Made by a program: the position numbers and the translations under genes. From contig NC_037314.1 of NCBI RefSeq assembly GCF_000143535.2, positions 2,604,001 through 2,668,000 of the forward strand: a stretch of DNA of 64,000 nucleotides, read 5' to 3'. Under the pieces are notes generated by a model. It was not told the origin of the DNA and made no database searches. It saw only the letters and a list, made by a program, of their open reading frames with translations. The stretch is from Botrytis cinerea B05.10. Taxonomy: Eukaryota > Ascomycota > Leotiomycetes > Helotiales > Sclerotiniaceae. Shown in pieces: positions 39,744 to 51,320 of this stretch (within the stretch, counting starts at the first letter, position 1; every line of letters begins with the position of its first letter).

Positions 39744-40067
39744 CTTGACGATATGTTTTTGTAGAATTCGTCGGGTAGATGGCGTGAAATTGGAAGCTTG
39801 ATTGCTTGCGACGAATACACACCAAAATTTCGTGGCTGTCTTGAGGTTTCGTGAGGCTGATGTCTAAGGTCACGTGGCGATAAGATGGTGTAACTGGGGG
39901 ACTTTTATTTATCTGGATGGCGAGGCGGAAGACAGCTTCATTACACAAGACGCGTCTTTGTTCATTGCGACTTGAGGATAGTATTTCTGGTTGATTGGAC
40001 ATTTGAGGAACCTAGTTGATACGCTTGTTTTATGAAAAGAGAAACTCCAGATTTGAAGAGAGACAAG
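39744..40067. promoter_or_regulatory. Shared divergent promoter of SmG and the Ntr2-like gene, with a GTCACGTG site
   Basis: 324 bp between the two start codons. A GTCACGTG E-box lies at 39869-39876, resembling the one in the SNU114/ERG10 promoter. Coordinated expression of the two splicing genes is inference. Confidence 0.5.
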
Positions 40068-41429
40068 ATGTCAGCAGTTCGCAAACCCCTCAAGAAATCT
40101 AATTTGCGCCGGAGTATCGCATTCGAAGATCTAACACAAGATGAAGACAATACCTCGAAAACCGAGATTCCCAGCGACGATAGCTCTTCAAACAAACCTC
40201 CGAGCGTCAAAACTACCTCTTTCAAGAAGAAAAAGAGACCCGCATCTTCCCGTCTCTCCTTTGGAGTAGGCGATATAATATCTGGCTCTGATGCCGAGAA
40301 TCTGGAGGACGATGAATCATTCACATTGGTGAAAAAGCCTCTTTCGAGAAAGGTTACAGAGGGAAATGCGAAGAAGATTAATACGAGAGTACCACTGCCG
40401 ATGAGGACGAGGGATGAAGATGGGGATGGGGATGGGGATTCAGACATGGGAAGACCTAGTTATAGTAAAGATTACTTGAAAGAACTGAAGAGCTCGCAAG
40501 CTTCTGCCATGAGAGAATTGGCCGATGTGGAGATTGGGGGAGGAGAAGAACCGTTTCTGGATGCGAGTGAGTTGGAGGGAGCAATGGTTGTGGATTTACA
40601 TGGGAATGGAGATATAGTTGGAGGACTTGGAGGTAGTGCTGCGATCATACCTACAGAGGCAGAAATTAGGGAAAAGAAAGAAAGGAGGGCGAGAATGGCG
40701 AGGGAAAAAGATTTTATCTCCTTAAATGATGATGAACCAGATGGGGGAAGAATTACATCACTTCTTCCCCGACAAAAGAAACCAGAATCAAGATTAGTGC
40801 GCGACGATGAAGAAATCATGGAAGGATTCGAAGAATTCGTAGACGATGGACGAATTTCTCTTGGGAAAAAACAAGAACGGGAGGAGAAGCGACGTCGTAA
40901 GAAAGAAATGGCAGATCTAATCCAACAAGCCGAAGGCAGCTCGGACGAAGAAAGCGATGATTCAGAAGCGGAAAGGAGAGCCGCTTATGAAGCTGCTCAA
41001 ACGAAAGCGGGTATGGACGGTCTTCATAAACATGACGATGCGGCTGCTGCGAGGGAAGAAAATCAGATCCCGGCGAGAATCACACCGATTCCGGTACTAT
41101 CAGAGTGTTTGGAAAGATTACAGAATACGTTGAGTACAATGGAACTCGAACTATCCAAGAGGAAAAAGAAAATCGAAGAAGGAGAAAGGGAAAAATTGGA
41201 AATTGGGAAAAGAGAACAGGAAGTTCAGGTATTGTTAACGCAAGCGGGTCAGAGATATGCGGCGCTTAAAGCGGATGCGAGTATCAAGGAATTGGAAATG
41301 AGTGATGTGAAGGGTCTCGTGGATGCTTCTAGCGAGATGGCGAGAGAGAAGATTGGAGCTGGTGATAGGGGACTGGAGAGTTTTGGGAATACACCGGTGA
41401 GGAGGGACGAGGTTGTTGATGGGTCTTGA
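40068..41429 (+). CDS. Ntr2-like spliceosome disassembly (NTR complex) protein
   Basis: Single exon, 453 residues from the ATG at 40068 (an in-frame ATG at 40032 would add 12). Highly charged. An N-terminal basic segment (RKPLKKSNLRRSIAF) is followed by an acidic, Ser-rich region, the conserved YSKDYLKELKSSQ motif, then SLNDDEPDGGRITSLLPRQK, DDEEIMEGFEEFVDDGRISL and KEMADLIQQAE, and a C-terminal coiled coil of about 100 residues. This order fits the Ntr2/GCFC2-associated family (PF15458-type), whose members with Ntr1 and Prp43 release the lariat spliceosome. Neighbour SmG supports a splicing role. The assignment rests on motif memory. Confidence 0.72.
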   Translation: MSAVRKPLKKSNLRRSIAFEDLTQDEDNTSKTEIPSDDSSSNKPPSVKTTSFKKKKRPASSRLSFGVGDIISGSDAENLEDDESFTLVKKPLSRKVTEGNAKKINTRVPLPMRTRDEDGDGDGDSDMGRPSYSKDYLKELKSSQASAMRELADVEIGGGEEPFLDASELEGAMVVDLHGNGDIVGGLGGSAAIIPTEAEIREKKERRARMAREKDFISLNDDEPDGGRITSLLPRQKKPESRLVRDDEEIMEGFEEFVDDGRISLGKKQEREEKRRRKKEMADLIQQAEGSSDEESDDSEAERRAAYEAAQTKAGMDGLHKHDDAAAAREENQIPARITPIPVLSECLERLQNTLSTMELELSKRKKKIEEGEREKLEIGKREQEVQVLLTQAGQRYAALKADASIKELEMSDVKGLVDASSEMAREKIGAGDRGLESFGNTPVRRDEVVDGS

Positions 41430-42520
41430 GAGGGATGGGATGTTTAAGGTAGATTATTGATACCATTAACTTATCATACTAGATCAAAATTACCTTACTT
41501 AGGATAGGTACTTCTGCTCACTCTTGGGGGGTTAAATTACACACCTAGCAGTCTCAAAGTCGTCAAGTAATTATTCAAGGTACTCTGTCCAATAAACATA
41601 CATACATACATACATACATACATACATACATACATACATACATACATACATACATACATACTACATACTAAAGATAATAAGAATTTGAATAAATTAATAC
41701 TTCACTACTAGCAATATCTCCTTCATACTATATCATGTCATACATATACATACATATCACTTATATCTCATAACATCATACCTATCACATCACATTTCCA
41801 TTTTCACAACCACCTCATCTCGTCTGGACTACTTTCCCCCTATTCCATCTCATCCCTTAATAATTGCCGTTTCATCCCATAGTATAACCAATCAATTAAT
41901 CAATGTTCACAACAATAACCATCATCACGCGATATGAACAGTTTCCTTTCATGCCTCATAATCATGTTATTTATTTCCATTTCCATTTCCATTTCCATCT
42001 TCATTTTCAACAGCTACCTACATACCATACTACACAGTAGCTAGCCCATCAACATAACACACAAGCGCTAACTGCAAAAGCAATGCCCTTCTTACTTTCC
42101 CTCTTTGTCCTTTCATACCCAATTTTTGAATTCCGGCCTTCCAGCAAGATACGATCCATCCATCCGTCCATCCATCCATCCATAACCCAGACCGAATCAG
42201 ATCAGCTTATCCCACCATCCACCACCGTATCCCAATGCAACCAATCAACCGCTAGCGACGCAAGCGACGCAGTACGAAGCTTGTTTTTATTTTATAAAGA
42301 GAAAAGGCCTGAGCCTGAGCCCATGCTCAAGTACAAGTAGAAGTAAAGGTGAAGGTAGAAAGGATAAAGTATAAAGCACACAAGTAAGTAAGCAAGCAAG
42401 CAAGCAGACACGCCTTAGATGCACCACGACCAATACGCCTGCCAAACAGCCAAAAACATGATGAAAACACAACTTAAAGCCTCTCTTCCGATCCCCTCAG
42501 TTACCTAGCCACACAACCCC
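41430..42520. other. Microsatellite-rich intergenic region
   Basis: Besides the (CATA)n array it holds (TTTCCA)n at about 41974-41998, CCATCC repeats at about 42158-42182 and AAGC/AAGT repeats at about 42381-42408. No gene recognised. It separates the convergent 3' ends of the Ntr2-like and Cdc1-like genes. Confidence 0.7.
41597..41661. repeat. (CATA)n microsatellite, about 16 units
   Basis: A near-perfect run of CATA units followed by CTACATACTA. Likely length-polymorphic. Confidence 0.95.
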
Positions 42521-44729
42521 CTAACCAAACCAAGTAAACCACATGAAAACTGCGCCAACCACCCACAACACTCGCCAAACACTACACCCCACCTCCCTTA
42601 GTACTCTTCCCATTGTCGTGGCTCTAAATCCGCCCCACCAGGCCACTATCCTCCAAGGTTTATAATTCCTCCTCCTCTCTATTTCCACTTTCCTCTTCCT
42701 CTCCCTTTCCATTTCCATCTCAAATTCCCTCTCACTTTCCCACCTAATCCTCCCCTCTAACCCCCCATAATATCCCGCCTTTTCAATCAACGGCTGAGCC
42801 TGTTGATACGGAACTCCATTTGAAAACCCCTGTCCCTGTCCCGGTAATCCATATCCATTCGCCGGACTCGAGGTTCTCGTTCGAGAAGTACGACTTGCGA
42901 CATTATTAACCGTAGCCGTACTCGAAGTTGAGGAATTCCCTTCACTCCTCCGATCCTTTTCCTCTTCATCTTCGCGTTTGAGATCTTTGATGCTAGTTGG
43001 CAAAAGCGAGAATTCGGAATCGATTGGACTACCCGGGCCCGAAGAAGATCCTTTTGAATCAAGAGCGAAAGGGGTAAGATTTGTAAAAGGCACGAGAATC
43101 GCTCGAATGATCAAGAGAAGAAGTGAGATCCCCACCAAAATGCCATAATTTATGAGAATACCAATTTGGTCCGGCAATAGACAAAGATGCGATTCCATCG
43201 TCGTGGAAGTATGTGTGTTCTCAGCCCCGTGACCTGTAGGAACCGAATGTAAAGGTTTTCCATCCGCACCAACTGGATTCCACATACTTAGCATGAGAAA
43301 CCCGGGTTTTCGAATTCCCATTGCCCAATTCATACTTTTGACTGTGATTTCTCGGGCGTGATTTTTGTCTTCTGGATGTACCAATTCGCAATAATCATGG
43401 TCATCGCCTGAGAAGACAGAAACTACATTGCCAATTTTCGAGATTAGTTTTTTAGAGTCATCATCGCCGAGAACATTTTGGTATTGGTATCCTTTGGATA
43501 CACTAATGGCATTTCTATGATCGGGTATGACTGGCATGGTCTGACCCTTTGGAGGCGGAGTTGGTGGCCAATGTTCTCGAAGAGGACCGCATGGAGTTCC
43601 AGGATTTCGATAGAGCGGTACATGAGTAAGGAGAATGGTAGGAAATTCAGCACCATTTGGTCCAGGATCAAGAGTTGGTAAGTGTGCGTAATCTGCCAAT
43701 TCAACATCCTGAACTGAGTGAGAATATTGTATAGCTCTTTCCTTTCCAGCCTGAAAGTCCAATTCTCTAGCCACGGCTTTTCGTTTGGAGACTTGGACAT
43801 TGTTTAGAAATTCCTCAACTGGTTTGGTGATAGGTGCAGTTTCACTAATTGGGCGTTCTGATGCTCCAGCACTCAACGATACCGAATCCACAGAAACAAA
43901 GGTATGATTTGCAATGACATCCACTCTGTTTACATCTCCAAAGTAAACCTCGAATCGATCACGAATTGGCACCTTAATTTGTGCGCCGAAACCCAAATCA
44001 TGATTTCCTGGTAGACTTGCGATGAGCTTTCGTCCTCTCTGCCCAACTCCAGCCTCTGTTCCTCCTAGATTCCAATTGTCCGAGAAGATCCTAGAGAATC
44101 GACCGTATTCCTTCAGCCAAAAGTCCTCTCCGTATCTTTTCCCCCAACTCTCCAAGTGTTTCTGCTCTTTTGCTGGTCGTCTTCCTTTTGCCCATGCTTG
44201 ATCTTCTGAATTTCCATGCGCGGTCTTCCATTCTCTTCCTCCGTCAAATAAATCCCCCAAGAAGAATATAGTATCTGGATGTAATTGTTTCGAAAGTTGT
44301 ATATAAGACCTCTTCATATAGTTATCCGTATGCCATACCGTAAAAGTCGACAGCGGCCATGGCCTGTCAGGATATGAATGCGGATCCGTCAATTGAGGAT
44401 CTGCCAGAAAGATTAAGTGGTGCGGCGTAGTATTTGGAGGCTATTCAAATCGAACATATTCATCAGTCTCGTCCCATCAATCTCAAGAATATCGCCCCCT
44501 CCTCAAGAAAACTCACCCATCTCTCCCATTCCTCCCACGCACAAGCTCGCACAGCTTCCTCAAAAACCCAACGCTCTCCAGACAACAAAACGACCACCCA
44601 AACACACACCAACAAATGCGGTAAACTAAGAGCTCGTCTCCAGCTCCAATCTCTCACCCACCCCCTCACTAATCTCGGTATTCTCGACGTCTTCCCCCCG
44701 ACCGCATTGAAGTTCTGTTGGTCTGCCAT
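42521..44729 (-). CDS. Cdc1/Ted1-type membrane metallophosphoesterase (PGAP5 family)
   Basis: Two exons, 44729-44517 and 44440-42521, give 710 residues. The start is uncertain, since in-frame ATGs also exist upstream to 44870. An N-terminal span (HLLVCVWVVVLLSG) precedes the calcineurin-like domain: LIFLADPQLTDPHSY (metal Asp at about 85), FLGDLFDGG at about 133, LPGNHD at about 214-219, LLTHVPLYR, and FSGDDHDYC. A membrane span follows (IGILINYGILVGISLLLLII), then a long charged tail with another hydrophobic end. Relatives remodel GPI-anchor glycans in ER-exit sites (Ted1) or act in the ER/Golgi (Cdc1, Mn-dependent). Substrate by homology only. Confidence 0.9.
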
Positions 44730-45809
44730 CCTCTGCAAAGCCACGGCCAGATCCGTCGGTAAAACCAATAATAACCTTCTCCAGATCGAAGGCGGTTCTC
44801 TAAAATGATCGCGCGTCGAATGGGTGTATTGAGAATGATTTGGAAAAGCTGCCATTCTGATAACTTCCAATTTTGGTTTGCTTCCCCTACCTATGTAGTA
44901 TCAAATGCCATCGATACCCGAACCCCCTTGGCTGAGATTCGGTACCAAGGAATGATGACCAAAAATTATGTTATATTAAGGTACGTACTCCTCTTGTGTG
45001 TAATACAACAACTACACTGGGTATCTGAGGGAGAATTCGTATTCTGCTTTGTGCATACCTGGAATTGGGGTGACTGGCTACTTTGTGTCCTCGATATAAA
45101 TTATTTGATTACGACGCTGGGAAATTCAAGCTTGATGAGCGGTTGAGCCCTGGAAGGACCCTGTAGATTATTGTGCGATAACAATGGATAAGGCTTGATG
45201 GGATATTCAGGGGCTTTGACTAGGATCGTTTAGGAAGAATGAAAGTTTATACATTCATTTATCTACTTACATATCGGGTGTTTATTTGAAACAATGTGAA
45301 AAAGAGGTAGGTCTAGACTTTGAGAATTTAGCTGCTTGTTTCTCTATATAGTTATACAAACATTGGCTCAGAAATACATATATCCTTTCCCTCACATTAG
45401 TCTGCCTCCACGGCAGTGGCCCCCGGAGGGCCAGCGGAGCGTCATCTATCTAATCAACCACCTGGATTTTATGGTCAAGATATCTAAGGGCCAGCAGAGC
45501 GCTATCTGACCTGTCTGTTCGATTATATATCTGGCTCTTCTAGCAGTCAAGTCTTTCATAAGATGCCGTGCTATTTGTATCATGCTATTCATGGAGGCAA
45601 GCCTCCAAACCCCCTTTGCTCGCTGCGCTCGAAATAAGACTAAAGTAGAAAACAGCGATATGGAGAAAACGATATCAACCCAGTATAATTTCCGTTCAGT
45701 ATCTAAGCTGGTCCAGAAACAAACAAAACTCTCGGTCTAAATCAGATACAACAATATAGATCTATATTGAAACATATGGGTATAATCATCATTATCGTTG
45801 TCATAAGTA
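44730..45809. other. Intergenic interval with a hairpin-rich repeat
   Basis: Upstream region of the metallophosphoesterase gene, followed by GC-cluster repeat material (45404-45640) and the 3' UTR of the MBL-fold gene. No protein gene seen. Confidence 0.5.
45404..45640. repeat. Palindromic GC-cluster repeat, possibly mitochondrial-derived or a MITE-like relic
   Basis: Compact GC-rich hairpins sit in AT-rich DNA: GGCCCCCGGAGGGCC (45418-45432), GGAGGCAAGCCTCC (45593-45606), then CTCGCTGCGCTCG. A motif AGGGCCAGCRGAGCG occurs twice (about 45427 and 45490). The second copy starts a segment whose ends pair (GGGCCAG with CTGGCTC). This resembles GC clusters or double-hairpin elements of fungal mitochondrial DNA, or a miniature dispersed repeat. 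There is no transposase or terminal repeat in view. Confidence 0.55.
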
Positions 45810-46901
45810 TCATAGAACCTCTTCTTCCTGGTCGTCCAAATTCTCTTTCAAGAAGACATGGCTGCTCCAACCCATTCTCCTCACTTGAATCTGCATACTT
45901 TCAAGTACTCTCTGTTTAACCCCTTTCTCGCTTCCATTACTACCATCAAACACATCCGTGCCTACAAAAGCTCCATGTGTACTCGAGAAGTCATGAGGTT
46001 TCAATACCTCCCACATTTCAGCTACCTCATCCGCACTTAAAGGTATCATATTGGGTATACTCCACATGAAAGCATAACTATTCATTCCATCCGGTCTTGT
46101 ATTTCTTCCTCCTCCTGGACCTTTACTCCAATCTCCCAATGCACTTGGCGTGGTTACCAAAGTATCCGCTACCAATAGTCTTTCATGGGCAAGACAGACC
46201 AAACTTCCCGGAAAATGACCACCAAGCTTCAACATCTTAACGCCAGTCTTCTCGCCTCGTATCTCAAGCTCCTCTTCCTTTCCCTCGATGAATGTCCTAG
46301 CTTTGCCCATTCTATCAAGTCGATTCAGCCAACTCTTGTCCTCCCAACTCAAATAGACAGGACAATCGAATATCTCTGCCCAATCCAAATGTGTAGTATA
46401 ATAATGTGGATGAGATATCACAATCGCTGCCAATCCGCCCAATCCATGAATCCAGTCCACAGTCTCATCATCCAAATAAGTTATACAATCCCACAGCACG
46501 TTCCCAAGCGGTGTCTTGATAAGAACTGCTCGCTGCCCTATCGCAAATTTAGGCTCAGTCCATATATTCCAAAATCGTCCATCGTTGTCAAACTGTTTCC
46601 ATTTGTTCTTATATTGACCCCCAGCTTTCAAGGAAGCAAGTGTAGTGAATGCTTGGCCACCAGGCGGCACGAATTGCCGTGGATCATCGCAGATGCGACA
46701 TCTGGTAAGAATCGATCGCTCTTCGGCATCGAACTGGGTACCGCAGGCTGTACATATGAGTAGATGTTCTGAGCTGGACATTATGGGTGCAGGCGGGGTT
46801 TGGTATTCGTGACGAGGATCTTCGAAATCGTGGATAGCACCGTCGTGGACTAGGGTTGCCGGTGTCGAGATGGAAGAATATGGAGTTGAATGAGTCGACA
46901 T
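45810..46901 (-). CDS. Metallo-beta-lactamase-fold protein with N-terminal zinc-ribbon-like cysteines
   Basis: Single exon, 363 residues from 46901 (an internal ATG at residue 41 is a possible alternative start). Cysteines 50, 53, 68 and 71 (CTAC...CRIC) form a potential zinc ribbon. The MBL-fold core follows, with the motif SHPHYYTTHLDW (His164, His166, His171), then GGHFPGS (His229), VADTL (Asp246) and STHGAF (His309). Canonical HxHxDH is altered: three residues separate the last histidine and the usual Asp is absent. The fold is hydrolase-like; the substrate is unknown. Divergent from the amidase gene at 531 bp. Confidence 0.82.
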   Translation of the reverse strand: MSTHSTPYSSISTPATLVHDGAIHDFEDPRHEYQTPPAPIMSSSEHLLICTACGTQFDAEERSILTRCRICDDPRQFVPPGGQAFTTLASLKAGGQYKNKWKQFDNDGRFWNIWTEPKFAIGQRAVLIKTPLGNVLWDCITYLDDETVDWIHGLGGLAAIVISHPHYYTTHLDWAEIFDCPVYLSWEDKSWLNRLDRMGKARTFIEGKEEELEIRGEKTGVKMLKLGGHFPGSLVCLAHERLLVADTLVTTPSALGDWSKGPGGGRNTRPDGMNSYAFMWSIPNMIPLSADEVAEMWEVLKPHDFSSTHGAFVGTDVFDGSNGSEKGVKQRVLESMQIQVRRMGWSSHVFLKENLDDQEEEVL

Positions 46902-47432
46902 CTTGAGAAGAAACAGAAATATGTGGCAGTGTTGAACGAATTCTCAAAAGAGGGGTAGAAGGAAATCAGATGATCCGGAAATGGTGTTGACGCTTATCAG
47001 CAGCACGTTTGCCAGTACCGGTACTCGTGTGGCCAAGATACGCGGGATAGTTGAGGAGCTTCTTCCTGATATGATTTGTTTGAAGATTTTGGTAGAGATT
47101 TTGTTTGACACATCCACACGACACCACACCACCACACAGACAACACCACCACACAGACTACACCACTTTTCCCCGCATTATGCTTGTGCTTGTTTTTTGA
47201 TTTGATACGTTGGATTCCTGCGCGTTGGCCAAATCAGGAATGTACAGCCGCTTATCTAAAGCGAGGGGTCCTTCCGTTCCAGGCCGGATATCGATGGCTT
47301 TACAGTCCCCCGTCTGGCGAGCCAGCGAGCTATAAGCCACCACCCTTCGTCGATTTCTCTTCCTAGTCTTGTCTTTTATATTGCAGACTGCCTCTCACAC
47401 ATCTGCCCAGTTGCTGCGTGTGCATATTCACA
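46902..47432. promoter_or_regulatory. Divergent MBL/amidase promoter region
   Basis: 531 bp between two start codons, with CACCACACAGACAACACC-like CA-rich repeats at about 47120-47162. No defined factor site recognised. Confidence 0.5.
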
Positions 47433-49267
47433 ATGGTTTTCTTACTGGACTATTTCCAACACAGGAGAGACTGGTAAGTGTTCATCCCGTTCTCATATCT
47501 TATCGTTATCAACATCACCTGGGGGGGTTGAGATATGCCAAGCACAGCAAGATCTAACTGTCCATACAGCCAGTTTAAACAAGCAGAACGAACGCAACGG
47601 ATACAAAACCTCACCAGTTACCATGGAGCATTTACAAATCCAGAAAGACAGGTTCTCTCGAAACCCATTGAAGAGCTAGTCAAAGATGTTCACAGCCAAG
47701 CTATCCAGCCAATTGATATCCTGCGAGCATACGGAAAAGCTGCAATCAAGGCTCACGAGAAAACCAATTGCGTAACGGAAGTTATGATTGATGCTGCTGA
47801 GGGTTGGACTACAGATGGAAGTATCAACTTCAAGGGTCCCTTAGCAGGTATTCCCATAAGTCTAAAAGATTCAGTAGTAGTTGGCGGTTTCGATACAACC
47901 GTAGGATACAGTAGCAATGTTGGTAACAAGGTGGAGAAGGATGGAACTATGGTGAGGTTATTGAAAGATGCTGGAGCAATCCCGTATGTCAAGACGAATC
48001 TTCCTATTACATTACTAAGTTTCGAATCAACAAACGATCTTTGGGGACGGTGCACAAATCCTCATAATAACAAATATTCGCCAGGTGGATCTACAGGTGG
48101 TGAATCTGCTTTACTAGCAGCCGGTGGTGGAAGAATTGGAATTGGTTCAGATGTCGCTGGATCGGTTAGAGTTCCAGCTCATTTCTCGGGAATCTATAGT
48201 TTGAGATGCTCAACCGGAAGATGGCCGAAGAATGGTATGTGCACAAGTATGCCAGGTCAAGAAGGCATTCCTAGTGTGTTTAGTCCTATGACAAGAACTT
48301 TGGGAGATCTTTCATATTTCACAAAATCCATGATTGGTATGCAGCCATGGAAATATGATCATAGTGTTCATCCCATTCCATGGAGAAATGAGGCATGGAA
48401 GGATTTCAGCGAAAAGAAAAAGTTTAGAGTTGGTGTACTAAGAACTGATGGTGTTGTGGATCCAAGCCCCGCTTGTATGAGAGCTGTAGATGAAGTCGTG
48501 GCTGTACTGGAAGAAGATGGCCATGAAGTCTATGATGTTACTCCACCATCTCCATATGAAGCACTTTATCTTGGCTCACAACTTCTCAACGCCGATGGTT
48601 GCAAGACATTCAAATCATTTTTCAGAACTGGCGAATGGGAAGATCCAGGAGCAAAAGCAATGAGCTTTCTTATGTCATTACCAAGTCCATTCAAATGGAT
48701 GTATTGGGCCTGGGTCAAATATGTTAGAAGAGATGATATATGGGCTGGATTGATCAAAGAATGGCATGAGAAATCTGCTTATGAGCAATGGAAGCTCGTT
48801 GCCAAGAGAGAAGCTTACAAAGCTAAATTCCATGCTTGGTGGGAAGACGAAGTGAAACTCGACTTCATGATTACTCCACCAAATGCCACACCAGCAGTTC
48901 CTCACGACGGAATGAAGGATGCGGTTAGCAGTTGTGGTTATACTTTCCTATTCAACTTGGTGAGTTCCTTGTACAGCCCCTCGTAATTTCAAACTAACAA
49001 AAATAGCTTGACTACACTGCAGGTATCATGCCTATAACCCATGTTGATAAAGAACTCGATCAACTCCCATCTAATTTTTCCCTCAAATCCCTGAATGGTG
49101 TCGCATACGGTGCTTATAAACATTACGACGCAAATGCTATGCATGGACTTCCGGTAGCAATACAAGTGGTGGGTCAAAGATTGGAAGAGGAAAAGGTTCT
49201 TGCTATTATGCATAGGATTGAAGATTTATTGGATGAGGATAAATATGAGCTTCTGGAAATCGATTAG
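47433..49267 (+). CDS. Amidase-signature hydrolase (acetamidase-like)
   Basis: Three exons, 47433-47473, 47570-48959 and 49007-49267, give 563 residues. The amidase-signature triad Lys-cisSer-Ser is visible: Lys113 in SLKDSVVVGG, Ser188 in GGSTGGES and Ser212 in SDVAGSVR. Spacings of 75 and 24 residues match those of mammalian FAAH. The C-terminus carries LLDYTAGIMPITHVD, typical of fungal acetamidase/amidase proteins. It hydrolyses linear amides to acid and ammonia; the substrate is unknown. The second Ser of the usual GGSSGG is Thr, a common fungal variant. The start at 47433 gives a short first exon (MVFLLDYFQHRRDC). Confidence 0.92.
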
Positions 49268-49985
49268 GAAGGTAATCTTGCATATGATGATTGTTTCAAT
49301 AGCGAAATCGGAGTTGGGAGGCAAGACATTGAGTATTGAGCATGGTTTTGATATCAAAGTGAGATTTAGTTGATAAAATATATCAAGATTTAAAACACCA
49401 TCTAAGACTATTCTGTTAGCATGAACGTGAAATTCGAAAGCTGTGAATGGCCGTAGCCTGCATTACGTGGGAGGGGTAGATAACTTGAAGCGCGATCGGA
49501 GCCATTGTTATATATTGAGAATTTCTTCCAAAGCAGATTAGACTACGAATCAATCCAGTTGTCATGTTTCACATCATGAAAACGAGCAGAAGAAACGCGA
49601 TTGTGAATTGGTTTTTGAACGTTCGCTTCTGTCCCCTATCTCGCATCGCGCCGACATCGGAGGTTAACATCTGAACCTCAACATTACATTTGATGTCATG
49701 TCGCGGAACGGCTAGCAGTATATAAGAGGTGAGATACCTACCCCAACTCATAAATTCGATAGCTCAATCTTATTAAGTGATCATTACTTGTTATTTACCG
49801 TTACTGCGTCTCTTGATATCGATATTTAAATTCCTTTCAAATAGACCTATCTTCAAATCGCCACGACGTTCATGACTACAGCCATAACTACGACCTGAAC
49901 CGCAACCTGAACTCAAGAACAGCGGTCTCATATTCAAAATTCAAGCTGGGAAATATCATTTCTTTATTAGTCGATAATTTTGGAA
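49268..49985. other. Intergenic between the amidase and methyltransferase genes
   Basis: About 720 bp including the amidase 3' UTR and the promoter of the following gene. Nothing further recognised. Confidence 0.5.
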
Positions 49986-51320
49986 ATGGCTAAGAATCAA
50001 GAAGATCATTGGTCTGCTTCGGTACTTTATAATTTCCCCTCGTATTCACCTGCCCCTCCCCTTCTCAATTCCCTTGCATACATAATCGCCCACGCAAATT
50101 GAATGATGGAGACTCAAATGAGAAATGAGAGAATGGGAAGAAAAAGTTACTCGGGGGAAGTGAACATTAGAACACAAAGCTAACATGTACGAAAAAGGCC
50201 TATCAAAATTCCGCTTCTTTTGTTCCAAAACTTGCGGGGAAAGTTCTGGGCTGGTTGGATGTGCAGAGTGATGATGTGGTGCTGGATGTTGGGTGTGGTG
50301 GTTAGTTGTTACTTTTTTTTTCCTTTTAATGTTCGATGGTGAGGTGGATGTATTGGATCGGGGTATTTTTTTTTATTAGGCAATGATCTTAGTAGAGAGG
50401 GAAGTGGGAGGGGAACAAGAAGCAAGCAACAAGACGCAATGGAGAGAATCGAGAACTGACATTCTAACTTTGTTCGCCTATGTAGATGGAATTATCCCCG
50501 TTCAAATCGCACACACACTTTCCCAAGGATCAGGAAGGATTCATGGAATTGATAGTTCGGAAGATATGATTGCTGCTGCCAAAAAGGCTGCTATAGCAGG
50601 GGGTGAAGAAATCTCGGGAGTTTGTACATTTCAAGGTATTTATTCCCATCTCTATTACTATATTTATTCTGCTATTGATCCGTCATCATCACACTCCCTC
50701 ACGCTGAACCTACACTTCCCTAATACAACCCAGTACTCGACGCATCGTCTCCCCAAGATCTCTCCACCCTCCCATCCCAAACCTACACGAAGATCTTCTC
50801 CAACGCTGCACTCCACTGGATTCTCCGCCCGGAACCCATCCGTGAACAGTTCTTCACGGAAGTCAAAAGACTTCTCAAACCTAACGGAATCTTCGTCTTC
50901 GAAATGGGAGGCATGGGTAATGTAGCCGAGATGCGCACTGCATTGTTGAGTGTTGTTGGACGTCGCTGTCAAGGGGGGTTAGAGAGGGCGAGACAGGCAG
51001 ATCCGTGGTTTTTTCCTGATGAGGTGTGGATGAGGAATGTGCTTGCTTCGTCTTCCTCTCTTTCAGATGTAGATCAGGAAGGAGGATGGAGCATCGAGAA
51101 ATTGGAAAGAGAATACAGGGCTACGCCAGCAGATAAGGGGGGCATAGAAGGCTGGGTGAAGTTAATGGGCAAGCAGTTTTTCGATGTTCTTGAGGAGGGG
51201 GAAGAGAGGAGAGAAGCGGAGAAAGAGGTTTGTGAGGTGTTGGAAAGTGTATGTAGGAGTCCTGGAGGCGGCGATTGGATTGGGTATGTGAGATTGAGGG
51301 GAGTGGTTAGGAGGGTATAG
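49986..51320 (+). CDS. Class I SAM-dependent methyltransferase (trans-aconitate methyltransferase-like)
   Basis: Four exons, 49986-50021, 50198-50300, 50486-50635 and 50734-51320, give 291 residues. Phases agree only with the acceptor at 50197 (after GAAAAAG), giving HWSASAYQNSASFVPKL. Motif I is VLDVGCGDG at about 40-48, then the acidic loop GRIHGIDSSEDMI, the post-I region LDASSPQDLS, and a late motif ALHWILRPEPIREQFF. The fold is that of small-molecule methyltransferases of the UbiE/Tam group; the substrate is unknown. Introns of 176, 185 and 98 nt are longer than most here. Confidence 0.88.

Noticed and set aside
45490..45540. Segment starting GGGCCAG and ending CTGGCTC with an internal GTTCGATT, like a tRNA
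   Set aside because: Only about 50 nt long, with no D or anticodon arms. Better explained by the hairpin repeat.
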